Of a stretch of 64,000 nt of DNA, positions 46,471-55,976 are shown piece after piece. The DNA is taken from the NCBI RefSeq assembly GCF_045679555.1, contig NC_092087.1, positions 86,725,864-86,789,863 on the forward strand. The letters run 5' to 3'. The position numbers were made by a program, and so were the translations under genes. The notes below the pieces were generated by a model that had not been told where the DNA came from, made no database searches, and was given only the letters and a program-made list of their open reading frames with translations. This stretch comes from Salvelinus alpinus (taxonomy: Eukaryota > Chordata > Actinopteri > Salmoniformes > Salmonidae). How positions within the stretch are numbered: position 1 is the stretch's first letter; every line of letters starts with the position of its first letter.

Positions 46471-47305
46471 TTGAGATTATGTGTGCTACTGGTTGAACTC
46501 AGCCAGCAGCTCCTGAAGAGGAAGACCACCATGGTTGGCACAGTTAGAAAGAACAAGCCTGAGCTCCCCCCTGCACACCTCGCAACAAGGGGGAGAGAGG
46601 CCTTCTCATCAAAGTTTGCCTTCACCCCCACCACCACTCTAGTTTCTTACCTCCCAAAGTCGAACAAGAATGTGGTCCTCCTGAGCACACTGCACAAAAC
46701 AGCTGTAATCAGTGATCGTGAGGACAGGAAGCCAGCCATCATCCTGGACTACAACCACAACAAAGGAGTCATGGACAACCTGGACAAGGTGATTGGATCT
46801 TACAGCTGCAGGAGGATGACTGCCCGCTGGCCCCTGGTCATCTTCCATAACATCATTGATGTGTCCTCATACAATGCCTTTGTGATTTGGAACAAGATCA
46901 ACCCTACCTGGATACCTGATAAGCGGAACAAGAGGAGGGTGTTCCTGGAGCAGCTGGGAAAGGCACTTGTAACCCCACACATTCAAAGAAGGGAGCGCCT
47001 CCCCCGCACAGCAGCCTCTGCAGTGCTGCAGTGATTTCTCTGTACTTTGCTCCGTTCATCTTTCCATCGATCCTGACTTAGTCTCCCAGTCCCCGCACAG
47101 CAGCCTCTGCAGTGCTTGTGAAAGCTGTTCAGGGTCTGAATCTTGACCTGATCCACCTGAGGCTGCAGCTGGGGCAGGCAAGAGGAGGAGATGCCAATTC
47201 TGCCACCAAAGAAGGACTGTAAAACAAATACTATGTGCTGCACATGTGAGAAATACATCTGCAAAGTCCATGCACACACACTTGCATACTGTCCTACACA
47301 TTTGC
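46471..47305 (+). pseudogene. piggyBac transposase C-terminal part
   Basis: Open to 47034: LLKRKTTMVGTVRKNKPELP, KFAFTPTTTLVSYLPK, ILDYNHNKGVMDNLDKV, SYSCRRMTARWPLVIFHNI and KRRVFLEQLGKALV, matching residue for residue much of the copy at 14100-14600. After a stop the zinc-binding end (CQFCHQ, then CTCEKYICK at about 47240) continues in other frames. A small tandem duplication around 46990-47110 (CCCCGCACAGCAGCCTCTGC twice) breaks the frame. Not functional. Confidence 0.85.
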
Positions 47306-47320
47306 TAATTAGAGTTGATT

Positions 47321-48336
47321 TATGTTCTTCACGTTTTTGTTTTGTATCTATTATCTTATTTTATTCTTATTTATTGTTGTTGTTTATACACCTTGTGGGT
47401 GGGGGCAATGGTTAAAAAAATGGGAGAATACTAGCATTTTGTGGTTGAATTCCTCATTGTACAATAAAATGCATTCAAAACTACTTTCTGCAAATTTCTG
47501 CTACTTTCTTAGGCTATACAAGTGCTCTCTCTTGCAATTTTCTTTTTTTACACCTATACAGTACCTTCAGCAATAATAATAATAAACCTCTACTTTAGTA
47601 AAGAAAACAATTATTACAGGTGTGTTGTAATAAAAACAAGCGGTGTCCGCTGATTAAATCCTGTGAAGAGGGAAAACCCACATATTCACAAAGTTTGTGA
47701 TGAATGACAGGTTGTTTCTTCATGCAAAATAGATTTGCGGATTTAAATTAAATTAAGCTGCTTTATTTTAGGGATTTAGTGAAGGTGGGTAATTTTTTAC
47801 TCATAAGACAAGGGGGTAAACAGAATGTTAAGACTTCAAAGGTTAAAGCTTTTTTCATTTTTCAAGTTAACAGACAGTAAAGAATGGCAGGCTGAGCTGT
47901 AATATTTTCAAACACAATTAAATGTGTATTTCTTGCTTATTTAACATGATGCTTATAATGTATTGACACTAAACCACACTGTAAAAACCTCAAAGATAAA
48001 CATGTAATTAATGTATCTAAAATAGGCAATAATGAATAATTTGATGATAAAACAAGTGATATCATGACACTGAAGCATATAGTATCACGTAATATAAAAT
48101 GTTAATAACAGGCCATTGAGTAATAATGTCTGACAGCAATACAAAGTACATTATTAAACACATAAGGAGCAACTTATTCCAAGAGTTGAAAATATTGAAA
48201 AGCTGTTATCAATATTATCCGTATTAGTCACTGAAGAGTAGGACTATTAATAATGGTAAAATCCCATTGAAAAGATCAGCAACATGTTCTAAAAAATCTG
48301 GAAATGGAAAAAGAGCAGAAGCCAAATCCATCCCAT
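47321..48336. other. AT-rich spacer, nothing recognised
   Basis: No coding frame with recognisable features and no clear repeat family. Confidence 0.4.
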
Positions 48337-48570
48337 TTCTCATCAATATACATAACAGAGCTCAACAGTTTAAAGTCCTAAACACTAGAAGTTACTTACC
48401 TCTGGTTCATCCATTTCTCATCAATATACATAACAGAGCTCAACAGTTTAAAGTCCTAAACACTAGAAGTTACATACCTCTGGTTCATCCATTTCTCATC
48501 AATATACATAACAGAGCTCAACAGTTTAAAGTCCTAAACACTAGAAGTTACTTACCTCTGGTTCATTCAG
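48337..48570. repeat. 78-bp tandem repeat, three copies, carrying splice-donor-like sites
   Basis: Unit CATTTCTCATCAATATACAT, then AACAGAGCTCAACAGTTTAA and on. Each unit holds, on the minus strand, GAACCAGAG followed by GTAAGT or GTATGT. Since 78 is a multiple of 3, a 26-residue repeat frame is open on the plus strand, but nothing suggests it is translated. Confidence 0.85.
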
Positions 48571-48576
48571 CCATTC
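48556..48576 (-). other. possible 21-base micro-exon
   Basis: Acceptor TTTTCCCCACAG, then GAATGGCTGAATGAACCAGAG (EWLNEPE), then donor GTAAGTAAC. Both signals are good but nothing around it extends a gene, so it may be chance or a relic. Confidence 0.2.
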
Positions 48577-48739
48577 CTGTGGGGAAAAGTAATGGGGAAA
48601 GAATAGGGTTTTGGGATGAATGCCGGAAATAAGGTCAGAGGTTAAAACATCATATACCTTTTTCTATTTTTTATTATTGTTTACTTCAGTTTATTTAATA
48701 AATACTTTCTTACCACAATTTTGTGCTTAAAACTGCATT

Positions 48740-48815
48740 GTTGGTTAAGGGCTTGTAAGTAAGCATTTCACTGTATTCGGCGCATGTGACAAATACATTT
48801 GATTTGATCTTATTG
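48740..48815 (+). mobile_element. LINE 3' tail fragment
   Basis: GTAAGTAAGCATTTCACTGT, then ATTCGGCGCATGTGACAAAT, then ACATTTGATTTGAT. A matching fragment is inverted near 27055-27110. Confidence 0.6.
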
Positions 48816-48959
48816 TTTGTTCTATGAGATAATATCAGTCAGTTAAGATGCCCTTTATGAATTAAACACACATATATACTTTGACTGTAGCTTAGGCCTG
48901 CATTAGTTGATGTATTGTATAAGTATTTCAATATATTTTTATACATATGACAAATAAAC

Positions 48960-49780
48960 CAAACTTTGAACCTATTGAATTAAAATCCGGGATCCATAGG
49001 CAGAAATGCATCTTGGTATTACTGGTATACTCTACTGATAAATGTTTAAACAAATAAAACGTTCAGCCTTTTAGATCATAATAAATAAGACAGGGGACCT
49101 GATCCTAGATCAGCACTCTGAGACGTTTTATGACTGCAGGCCCTAGTGTAACAGCTAAAACACAGCTCAAAACAAAATGTTAAATTATACGTTAAGACCA
49201 GTGCTTAATTTCAGCTGGATCCTGCCGGAACAGGATCCGGCACCTCTCGGTTTTGGACTGTTTCATTCCGGAACCTATGTGGCCGGATCCAGTAGCTCTT
49301 GTGGCATGAAAAGTGATTTTATTTAGCCCACAATATGAGTCTCCACACACCTAGGCCTAGGCTATTGATGGATTCAAGACAAGGTCGTTTTTATTTACCT
49401 CAGATTCTCAGTTACTCAGTGTCAAAATATCCTGTCATTTCCATCATTTGTGCATTATTATGGTGCTTTCAAGACAACTGGGATCTCAGAAAAAAACGAG
49501 GTCAAATGAAATCATGAAAAGGCCTCAGTTCCAGACTTGGAATTCCGAGTTGGATGACCGTTCAACATCAATTTGCTCAGTAGGTGCCAGTTTTTTCAGA
49601 GTTCCCAGTTGTCTTGAATGCACTGAAGTCGGAAGTTGAAGATTTCCCAGTTGTTTTGAACGCAGCATTAAAAAAGATTATGCCAAAGTTTTCAGTCATG
49701 TAAAAGGATGTAGAATTGCATGAAATGCATTTATACAAGACAAACATTTTCCCAGGCCACAAAAATGTTTCCCCATGTGT
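48960..49780. repeat. cluster of short foldback repeats
   Basis: 49070-49155 is a partial copy of the 9265 MITE. 49205-49310 contains the hairpin GATCCTGCCGGAACAGGATC. 49460-49668 has inverted arms CAAGACAACTGGGATCTC and CCCAGTTGTCTTGAATGC. No gene. Confidence 0.5.
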
Positions 49781-49789
49781 GCAACTTCT

Positions 49790-50401
49790 TTAATGCCTCT
49801 ACTCTACTGCTCTACTGCTCATCTACAAGACCCTGCTAGGTAAAGTCCCCCCTTATCTCAGCTCGCTGGTCACCATAGCAGCACCCACCTGTAGCACGCA
49901 CTCCAGCAGGTATATCTCTCTGGTCACCCCCAAAACCAATTCTTCCTTTGGCCGCCTCTCCTTCCAGTTCTCTGCTGCCAATGACTGGAACGAACTACAA
50001 AAATCTCTGAAACTGGAAACACTTATCTCCCTCACTAGCTTTAAGCACCAGCTGTCAGAGCAGCTCACAGATTACTGCACCTGTACATAGCCCATCTATA
50101 ATTTAGCCCAAACAACTACCTCTCCCCCTACTGTATGTATTTATTTATTTATTTTGCTCCTTTGCACCCCATTATTTCTATCTCTACTTTGCACATTCTT
50201 CCACTGCAAATCTACCATTCCAGTGTTTTACTTGCTATATTGTATTTACTTCACCACCATGGCCTTTTTTGCCTTTACCTTCCTTATCTCACCTCATTTG
50301 CTCACATTGTAAATAGACGTATTTTTCTATTGTGTTATTGACTGTATGTTTGTTTATTCCATGTGTAACTCTGTGTTGTTGTATGTGTCGAACTGCTTTG
50401 C
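49790..50401 (+). mobile_element. non-LTR retrotransposon 3' end
   Basis: Plus-strand frame LLIYKTLLGKVPPYLSSLV, then FGRLSFQFSAANDWNELQKS and SLTSFKHQLSEQLTDYC and a stop at about 50090, the usual C-terminus of fish L2/CR1-like LINEs. A 3' UTR follows, cut at 50402 by a gypsy LTR. Confidence 0.75.
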
Positions 50402-50911
50402 TGTAACGGTTCTCCTCTTCCTCTTCATCCGAAGAGGAGGAGCATGGATTGAACCAAGACGCAGCGTGATACTTAAACATGATATTTATTTAGACACGAC
50501 AAAACAACGAAGACAAAAAACGAACTATACTTGAATTAACTAACAAAATAACAAAACGAATGTAGACAGACCTGGACGTAAGAACTTACATGTAACACGA
50601 AGAACGCACGAACAGGGAAATGACTACATAAAAACCGAACGAACAAAATGAACAAACAAACCGAAACAGTCCCATATGGTGCAACAGAGACAGACACTAA
50701 CACAGGAGACAAACACCCACCAAACACAGGTGAAACCCAGGCTGCCTAAGTATGATTCTCAATCAGGGACAACGATTGACAGCTGTCTCTGATTGAGAAT
50801 CATACCAGGCCGAACACAAAATCCCAACATAGAAAATCAAACCTAGACCAACCCACCCAACTCACGCCCTGACCAACTAAAACAAATACAAAACAGGTCA
50901 GGAACGTGACA
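50402..50911 (-). mobile_element. gypsy-type 3' LTR
   Basis: On the minus strand TGTCACGTTCCTGACCTG to CCGTTACA, 510 bases. It is preceded by a polypurine tract (AAGGGGGGGG, minus strand, about 50914-50925), the expected plus-strand primer. An internal hairpin lies at 50750-50805. It resembles the solo LTR at 54027-54510. Confidence 0.85.
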
Positions 50912-50922
50912 GAACCCCCCCC

Positions 50923-52187
50923 TTAAGGTGAGAACTCCGGGCGCACCAGCACAAAGTCTAGGGGAGGGTCTGGGTGGGCGTCTGTCCACGGTGGCGGCTC
51001 TGGCGCTGGTCGTGGTCCCCACCCCACCATAGTCAACCCCCGCTTCCGTGGCCTCCTCCCAATATCCACCCTCCATGTCAATCCCACTATTCCAAAGAGC
51101 AGTAACAGACTGAGGGGCAGCACCGGACTGAGGGGCAGCACCGGACTGAGGGGCAGCACCGGACTGAGGGGCAGCACCGGACTGAGGGGCGGATCCTGGC
51201 TGGCGGAAGGCTCTGGCGGATCCTGGCTGGCGGAAGGCTCTGGCGGATCCTGGCTGGCGGAAGGCTCTGGCGGATCCTGGCTGGCGGAAGGCTCTGGCGG
51301 ATCCTGGCTGGCGGAAGGCTCCGGCGGATCCTGGCTGGCTGGCTCCGGCGGATCCTGTCTGGCTGGCTCCGGTGGATCCTGGCTGGCTGGCAGCTCCTGG
51401 CTGGACGGCTCTGGCTGATCCTGGCTGGACGGCTCTGGCTGATCCTGGCTGGACGGCTCTGGCTGGTCCTGGCTGGACGGCTCTGGCTGGTCCTGGCTGG
51501 ACGGCTCTGGCTGTTCCTGGCTGGACGGCTCTGGCTGGTCCTGGCTGGACGGCTCTGGCTGGTCCTGGCTGGACGGCTCTGGCTGGTCCTGGCTGGACGG
51601 CTCTGGCTGGTCCTGGCTGGACGGCTCTGAAGGCTCGGGACAGACGGGCAGCGCTGGGCAGGCAGGCAGTTCAGACAGCGCTGGGAAGGCAGGCAGTTCA
51701 GACAGCGCTGGGAAGGCAGGCAGTTCAGACAGCGCTGGGAAGGCAGGCAGTTCAGACACAGGCTGCGCTGAGCAGGCAAGCAGCGCAGGCGGCGTTGAGC
51801 AGACGGCCGACTCTGACCTGCTGAGGCGCACAGTAGGTCTGGTGCGTGGTGCCGGAACTGGAGGCACTGGGCTGGAGACACGCACCACAGGGAGAGTGCG
51901 TGGAGGAGGAACAGGGCTCTGGAAATGCACTGGAAGCCTGGTGCGTGGTGTCGGCACTGATGGTACTGGGCTGGGGTGGGAAGGTGGCGCCGGATATACC
52001 GGACCGTGAAGGAGGACACGTGCTCTTGAGCACCGAGCCTCCCCAACCTTGCCAGGTTGAATGGTCCCCGTAGCCCTGCCAGTGCGGCGAGGTGGAATAG
52101 CCCGCACTGGGCTATGCAGGCGAACCGGGGACACCACCTGTAAGGCTGGTGCCATGTACGCCGGCCCGAGGAGACGCCCACCATCAC
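50923..52187 (-). mobile_element. gypsy-type internal region: Pro-rich tandem-repeat frame
   Basis: A minus-strand frame of about 420 codons ends FVLVRPEFSP just before the polypurine tract. It has proline-rich segments (PSVPTPRTRLPVHF, PPPRTLPVVRV, PAPRTRPTVRL), then arrays of 9-, 8-, 9- and 6-residue units (LSELPAFPA; SSQDQPEP about ten times; SASQDPPEP; VLPLSP). I know such frames only from salmonid LTR elements; the function is unknown. Every unit length is a multiple of three bases. It runs into the 44-bp minisatellite near 52180, so the 5' side, including gag-pol, is missing. Confidence 0.6.
51105..51770. repeat. in-frame minisatellites of 18, 27, 24 and 27 bp
   Basis: Successive arrays: ACTGAGGGGCAGCACCGG (18 bp), GGATCCTGGCTGGCGGAAGG plus seven bases (27 bp), CTGGACGGCTCTGGCTGGTC plus four (24 bp), and AGCGCTGGGAAGGCAGGCAG plus seven (27 bp). 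All preserve the minus-strand frame. Confidence 0.92.
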
Positions 52188-52695
52188 TGTGTCTCATGTT
52201 AATACTACTCCTAAACACAACCCACCATCACTGTGTCTCATGTTAATACTACTCCTAAACACAACCCACCATCACCGTGTTTCATGTTAATACTACTCCT
52301 ACTAAACACAACCCACCATCACTGTGTCTCATGTTAATACTACTCCTAAACACAACCCACCATCACTGTGTCTCATGTTAATACTACTCCTAAACACAAC
52401 CCACCATCACTGTGTCTCATGTTAATACTACTCCTAAACACAACCCACCATCACTGTGTCTCATGTTAATACTACTCCTAAACACAACCCACCATCACTG
52501 TGTCTCATGTTAATACTACTCCTAAACACAACCCACCATCACTGTGTCTCATGTTAATACTACTCCTAAACACAACCCACCATCACTGTGTCTCATGTTA
52601 ATACTACTCCTAAACACAACCCACCATCACTGTGTCTCATGTTAATACTACTCCTAAACACAACCCACCATCACTGTGTCTCATGTTAATACTAC
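52180..52695. repeat. 44-bp minisatellite, about 12 copies
   Basis: Same unit as 4517-4735, followed by the same unique sequence (TCTCCACAACAATCTATTGC at about 52755). It borders the truncated gypsy internal region. Confidence 0.95.
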
Positions 52696-54026
52696 CCCTA
52701 AACCTCTTATGAAACATCAACTCAATCACTCTTACTTTAGGGCCATTTTCAAAATGTCTCCACAACAATCTATTGCTCTCAGAGCTCTTAAAATAGCATG
52801 TACAAGTCTTACATGTGAAACCACATGTACGTCAAATTTGTTTGAGCATAAAATATAGCTCAATACTAGTAATATTTATTGTATACAATATTCTTTGCTC
52901 ATTCTTATGAAGGGTAACAGACCGCATATATCGTTGCCTTTCTTCATTTTTCATTACTGAAAAAACACATGAATTTCACATGTGATCATGTGTTTCACAT
53001 GTGTTCTCATGTAAAGGTAATATGATAACATGCGACATGTAAAAGAAACATGTGAAAACCCTTGAGCATTCAGAAACATTCGGAATGAGTGCCTAAACTT
53101 AACCCTTAACGTAACACTTTGAAATTTGATGTTTGGAGCGACTTTGAAATTGGAAGTTTGGAGAACGTGGATAAATGACTAATTCTGCATTGAGACTGTG
53201 AGAACATAACAGCAGAAGCTATGCTATTTGGCATCTTCACAATTAAGTATCCTAGTTTTGTTGTTTGGCTAACTGAAAAGAACCAGGGGATATCACTTGC
53301 AGCCCAGCTATCACTCACAGCTGAAACATTGTTAACCTTGTGGGAGGCAACCTTGTGGGAGGCAACCAATCATGTCCTCATCCACTTGGATCAATAACAA
53401 AATAACAAACTGGCAATAAGGTTCCTCCCAGTTCTCCACCCTTTCCCAAGTGTGCAAGAGCACACTTCCCGTCATGGATCTAAAACTATGGGATTGGTGT
53501 GACCATTGGCTGGCTGGAGTTTCCATCTTTGTTCGCTAAATCCATGCGAAAAAGTATGCAGGTGCACACTTCGGAAAGGGTGATGAATCAGGATGCAGTC
53601 AGAAGAGCAGGGGCCAGGGGCAGAGAGGAACAGATGAAGCTGAAACCTTTGCCAGGGGCCAGGAGCCCTTGATTGACACTCGACTAAAGTTAATTCCGAG
53701 AATCCAATCAGATAGTGAAGCATGCAAATATACGCTGTCCATCCCAACTATTTTTTTATAACGGGACAATCGGAGAAGAAGTGGGTTTAGTCAGGGATAC
53801 CAGTCTGTCTATCTGTTTGGGGTTATTGTGTCATATTGTGTGTGCATTATCTGTTTTTTGAAAATGGCAATGAAAAATCTTTAATCCAACTGGTTGTGTG
53901 TCTAGGTGCTGGACATTGCTCGTTCTGAAAGTGTGTGTGTATATTTTGTACAGACATGATGAAGATGGTGATGATGATGATGATGATAATGATAAAGGTG
54001 AATAAATCAATATTACTATGCAAACC
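52696..54026. other. spacer 3' of gene C, duplicated DNA
   Basis: No gene. 52700-52830 matches 4735-4890, 53365-53545 matches 11578-11770, and 53890-53970 matches 16950-17025. A (GAT)n-like run lies near 53965-53990. Confidence 0.6.
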
Positions 54027-54510
54027 TGTCACGTTCCTGACCTGTTTTCTGTTGTTTTGTATGTGTGTGATGGTCAGGGCGTGAGTTTTGGGTGGGCAGT
54101 CTGTTTGCTGTTTCTATGTTGGTTTTGGGTTGCCTGGTATGGCTCTTAATTAGAGGCAGGTGTTTTGCGTTTTCCTCTAATTGAGAGTCATATTAAGGTA
54201 GGTTGTTCTCACTGTTTGTTTGTGGGTGATTGTCTCCTGTGTCCTTGTCGGTGTACCACACGGGACTGTAGCGTTTGTTCGGTTTTTGTGTAGTCTGTTT
54301 TCCCTGTCCGTGCGTTCTTCGTGTTTTATGTAAGTACTCTCGTTCAGGTCTGTCTTCTTCGTTTTGTTGTTTTGTAAAATATTCAAGTGTTCTTCGTGTG
54401 TTTAGTTTTGTCTTGTAAATAAAGTTTCATGATGTATTCAAAACCCGCTGCACGTTGGTCAAATCCATGCTACTCCTCTTCTGATGAGGAGAAGGAGGAA
54501 GCGCGTTACA
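54027..54510 (+). mobile_element. solo LTR with perfect 5-bp target duplication
   Basis: TGTCACGTTCCTGACCTG to GCGCGTTACA, 484 bases, flanked by AAACC on both sides (54022-54026, 54511-54515). It contains an AATAAAG polyadenylation-like signal near 54418. The paralogous site near 17056 (CTACAAACGAATGTAAATG) is empty, so it inserted after the duplication. Confidence 0.9.
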
Positions 54511-55496
54511 AAACCAATGTAAATGTTTTATTTGACGTTAATGAACAAGAGAAGAGATTTTGAAAACTTGGAAAAACAATGACAGCTATATTTAATCTTA
54601 AATGTATTAATTAAACAACAAAAAATATCACACTCCACACAAAAAAAATGATTTCATAAAAGCAATAAGAAACTTTGCATCAATTAGTTACATCAGGACA
54701 TTGAGGCAAAATCGTACCATAAATGTCATAAAACCAATATGTATATAAACAAATCCAGGAAACATATATAATCTTACTGCATTAAGTTATAGAATATAAT
54801 AACTGTAGTGTTACCTTTCATATATATTCTCAAGTCCGATGATTGTTTCAGAAAGATAACATATAGAAAAATATAGTTATATAAAATATAACTGGACCAC
54901 GAGGTTGCCTACTTCAGATATATAAAGTTCTTGTAATCAGATTCTGAGTTTGAAAGAATTTTTACAATTTTACTTTTAAAAAATGTACTAAAAAGATTTT
55001 ACTTCAAAAAAATAATTTACAAGGTCCCCCCTCTTATTCGTCATAGTTTAAAAGGTACAACTGACTCTAGATCAGCACTTCTACTCTAAGTTTGAATAGA
55101 GCAGTCCTGTGTGTTGGTAGAGTATGGCTCACGGGTTTGATTCCTCAATGGCAAAAATTATTATATACATCGAGTATTAATGCTATTTAATCTCTCCTCA
55201 GACTAATATTATTCTGTTTGTCCTGTGGGTACCTTTGCCACTGTTCCACCCCTTGTGTATTGCGCTGTCATGGTGTATTTGTTAACCCTAACTCTTTGGG
55301 TGGTGGACCATTCTTGATACACATGGGAAACTGTTGAGCGTGAAAAACCCAGCAGCGTTGCAGTTTCTATGCCTAAAAAGTTCCGGGGGTATTCTTCAGG
55401 CTGCTATTGGAACAGGTCTCTCTTGAAAAAGAGATGTTATCTCAATGAGAAAAACCTGTATAAATAAAGGTTCAATAAAACATTAAAAAGTTATTG
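54511..55496. other. spacer 3' of gene C
   Basis: AT-rich, related to 17060-17780. A Tc1-like fragment (GAGCGTGAAAAACCCAGCAGC) lies near 55330-55360. No gene. Confidence 0.4.
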
Positions 55497-55925
55497 ACTT
55501 CTTGGTTCGGGGTTTGTTGTGTTCAGGTCTTCTTGGTTCTGGGTTTGTTGTGTTCAGGTCTTCTTGGTTCTGGGTTTGTTGTGTTCAGGTCTTCTTGGTT
55601 CTGGGTTTGTTGTGTTCAGGTCTTCTTGGTTCGGGGTTTGTTGTGTTCAGGTCTTCTTGGTTCTGGGTTTGTTGTGTTCAGGTCTTCTTGGTTCGGGGTT
55701 TGTTGTGTTCAGGTCTTCTTGGTTCTGGGTTTGTTGTGTTCAGGTCTTCTTGGGTCTGGGTTTGTTGTGTTCAGGTCTTCTTGGTTCTGGGTTTGTTGTG
55801 TTCAGGTCTTCTTGGTTCGGGGTTTGTTGTGTTCAGGTCTTCTTGGGTCTGGGTTTGTTGTGTTCAGGTCTTCTTGGTTCTGGGTTTGTTGTGTTCAGGT
55901 CTTCTTGGTTCTGGGTTTGTTGACT
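55497..55925. repeat. 30-bp minisatellite, about 14 copies, at the gene C stop codon
   Basis: Unit TTCTTGGTTCTGGGTTTGTT plus GTGTTCAGGTC. On the minus strand the first unit encodes the last codons NKPRTKKT and TGA. Every further unit repeats this coding end and stop downstream. Confidence 0.93.
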
Positions 55926-55976
55926 GTACTGTAGAGCACCGAGGAGTCCTTCTCACCTGCTTGTTCCACCGTGGGC
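55895..55976 (-). CDS. gene C terminal exon with third ITIM
   Basis: Acceptor TTTCTTTCTCCAG, then PTVEQAGEKDSSVLYSTVNK, PRTKKT and stop. 82 bases. It joins the split Arg codon CG/G from the preceding exon in frame. Confidence 0.75.

Noticed and set aside
48267-48632. A 121-codon plus-strand frame with three 26-residue repeats
   Set aside because: The repeat length is a multiple of three by chance; no homology, and the splice-like signals lie on the other strand.
51372-51824. Plus-strand frame with repeated GWTALAGP and the 366-codon alternative minus frame
   Set aside because: Shadows of the multiple-of-three repeats; the minus frame ending at 50923 fits the position before the polypurine tract better.
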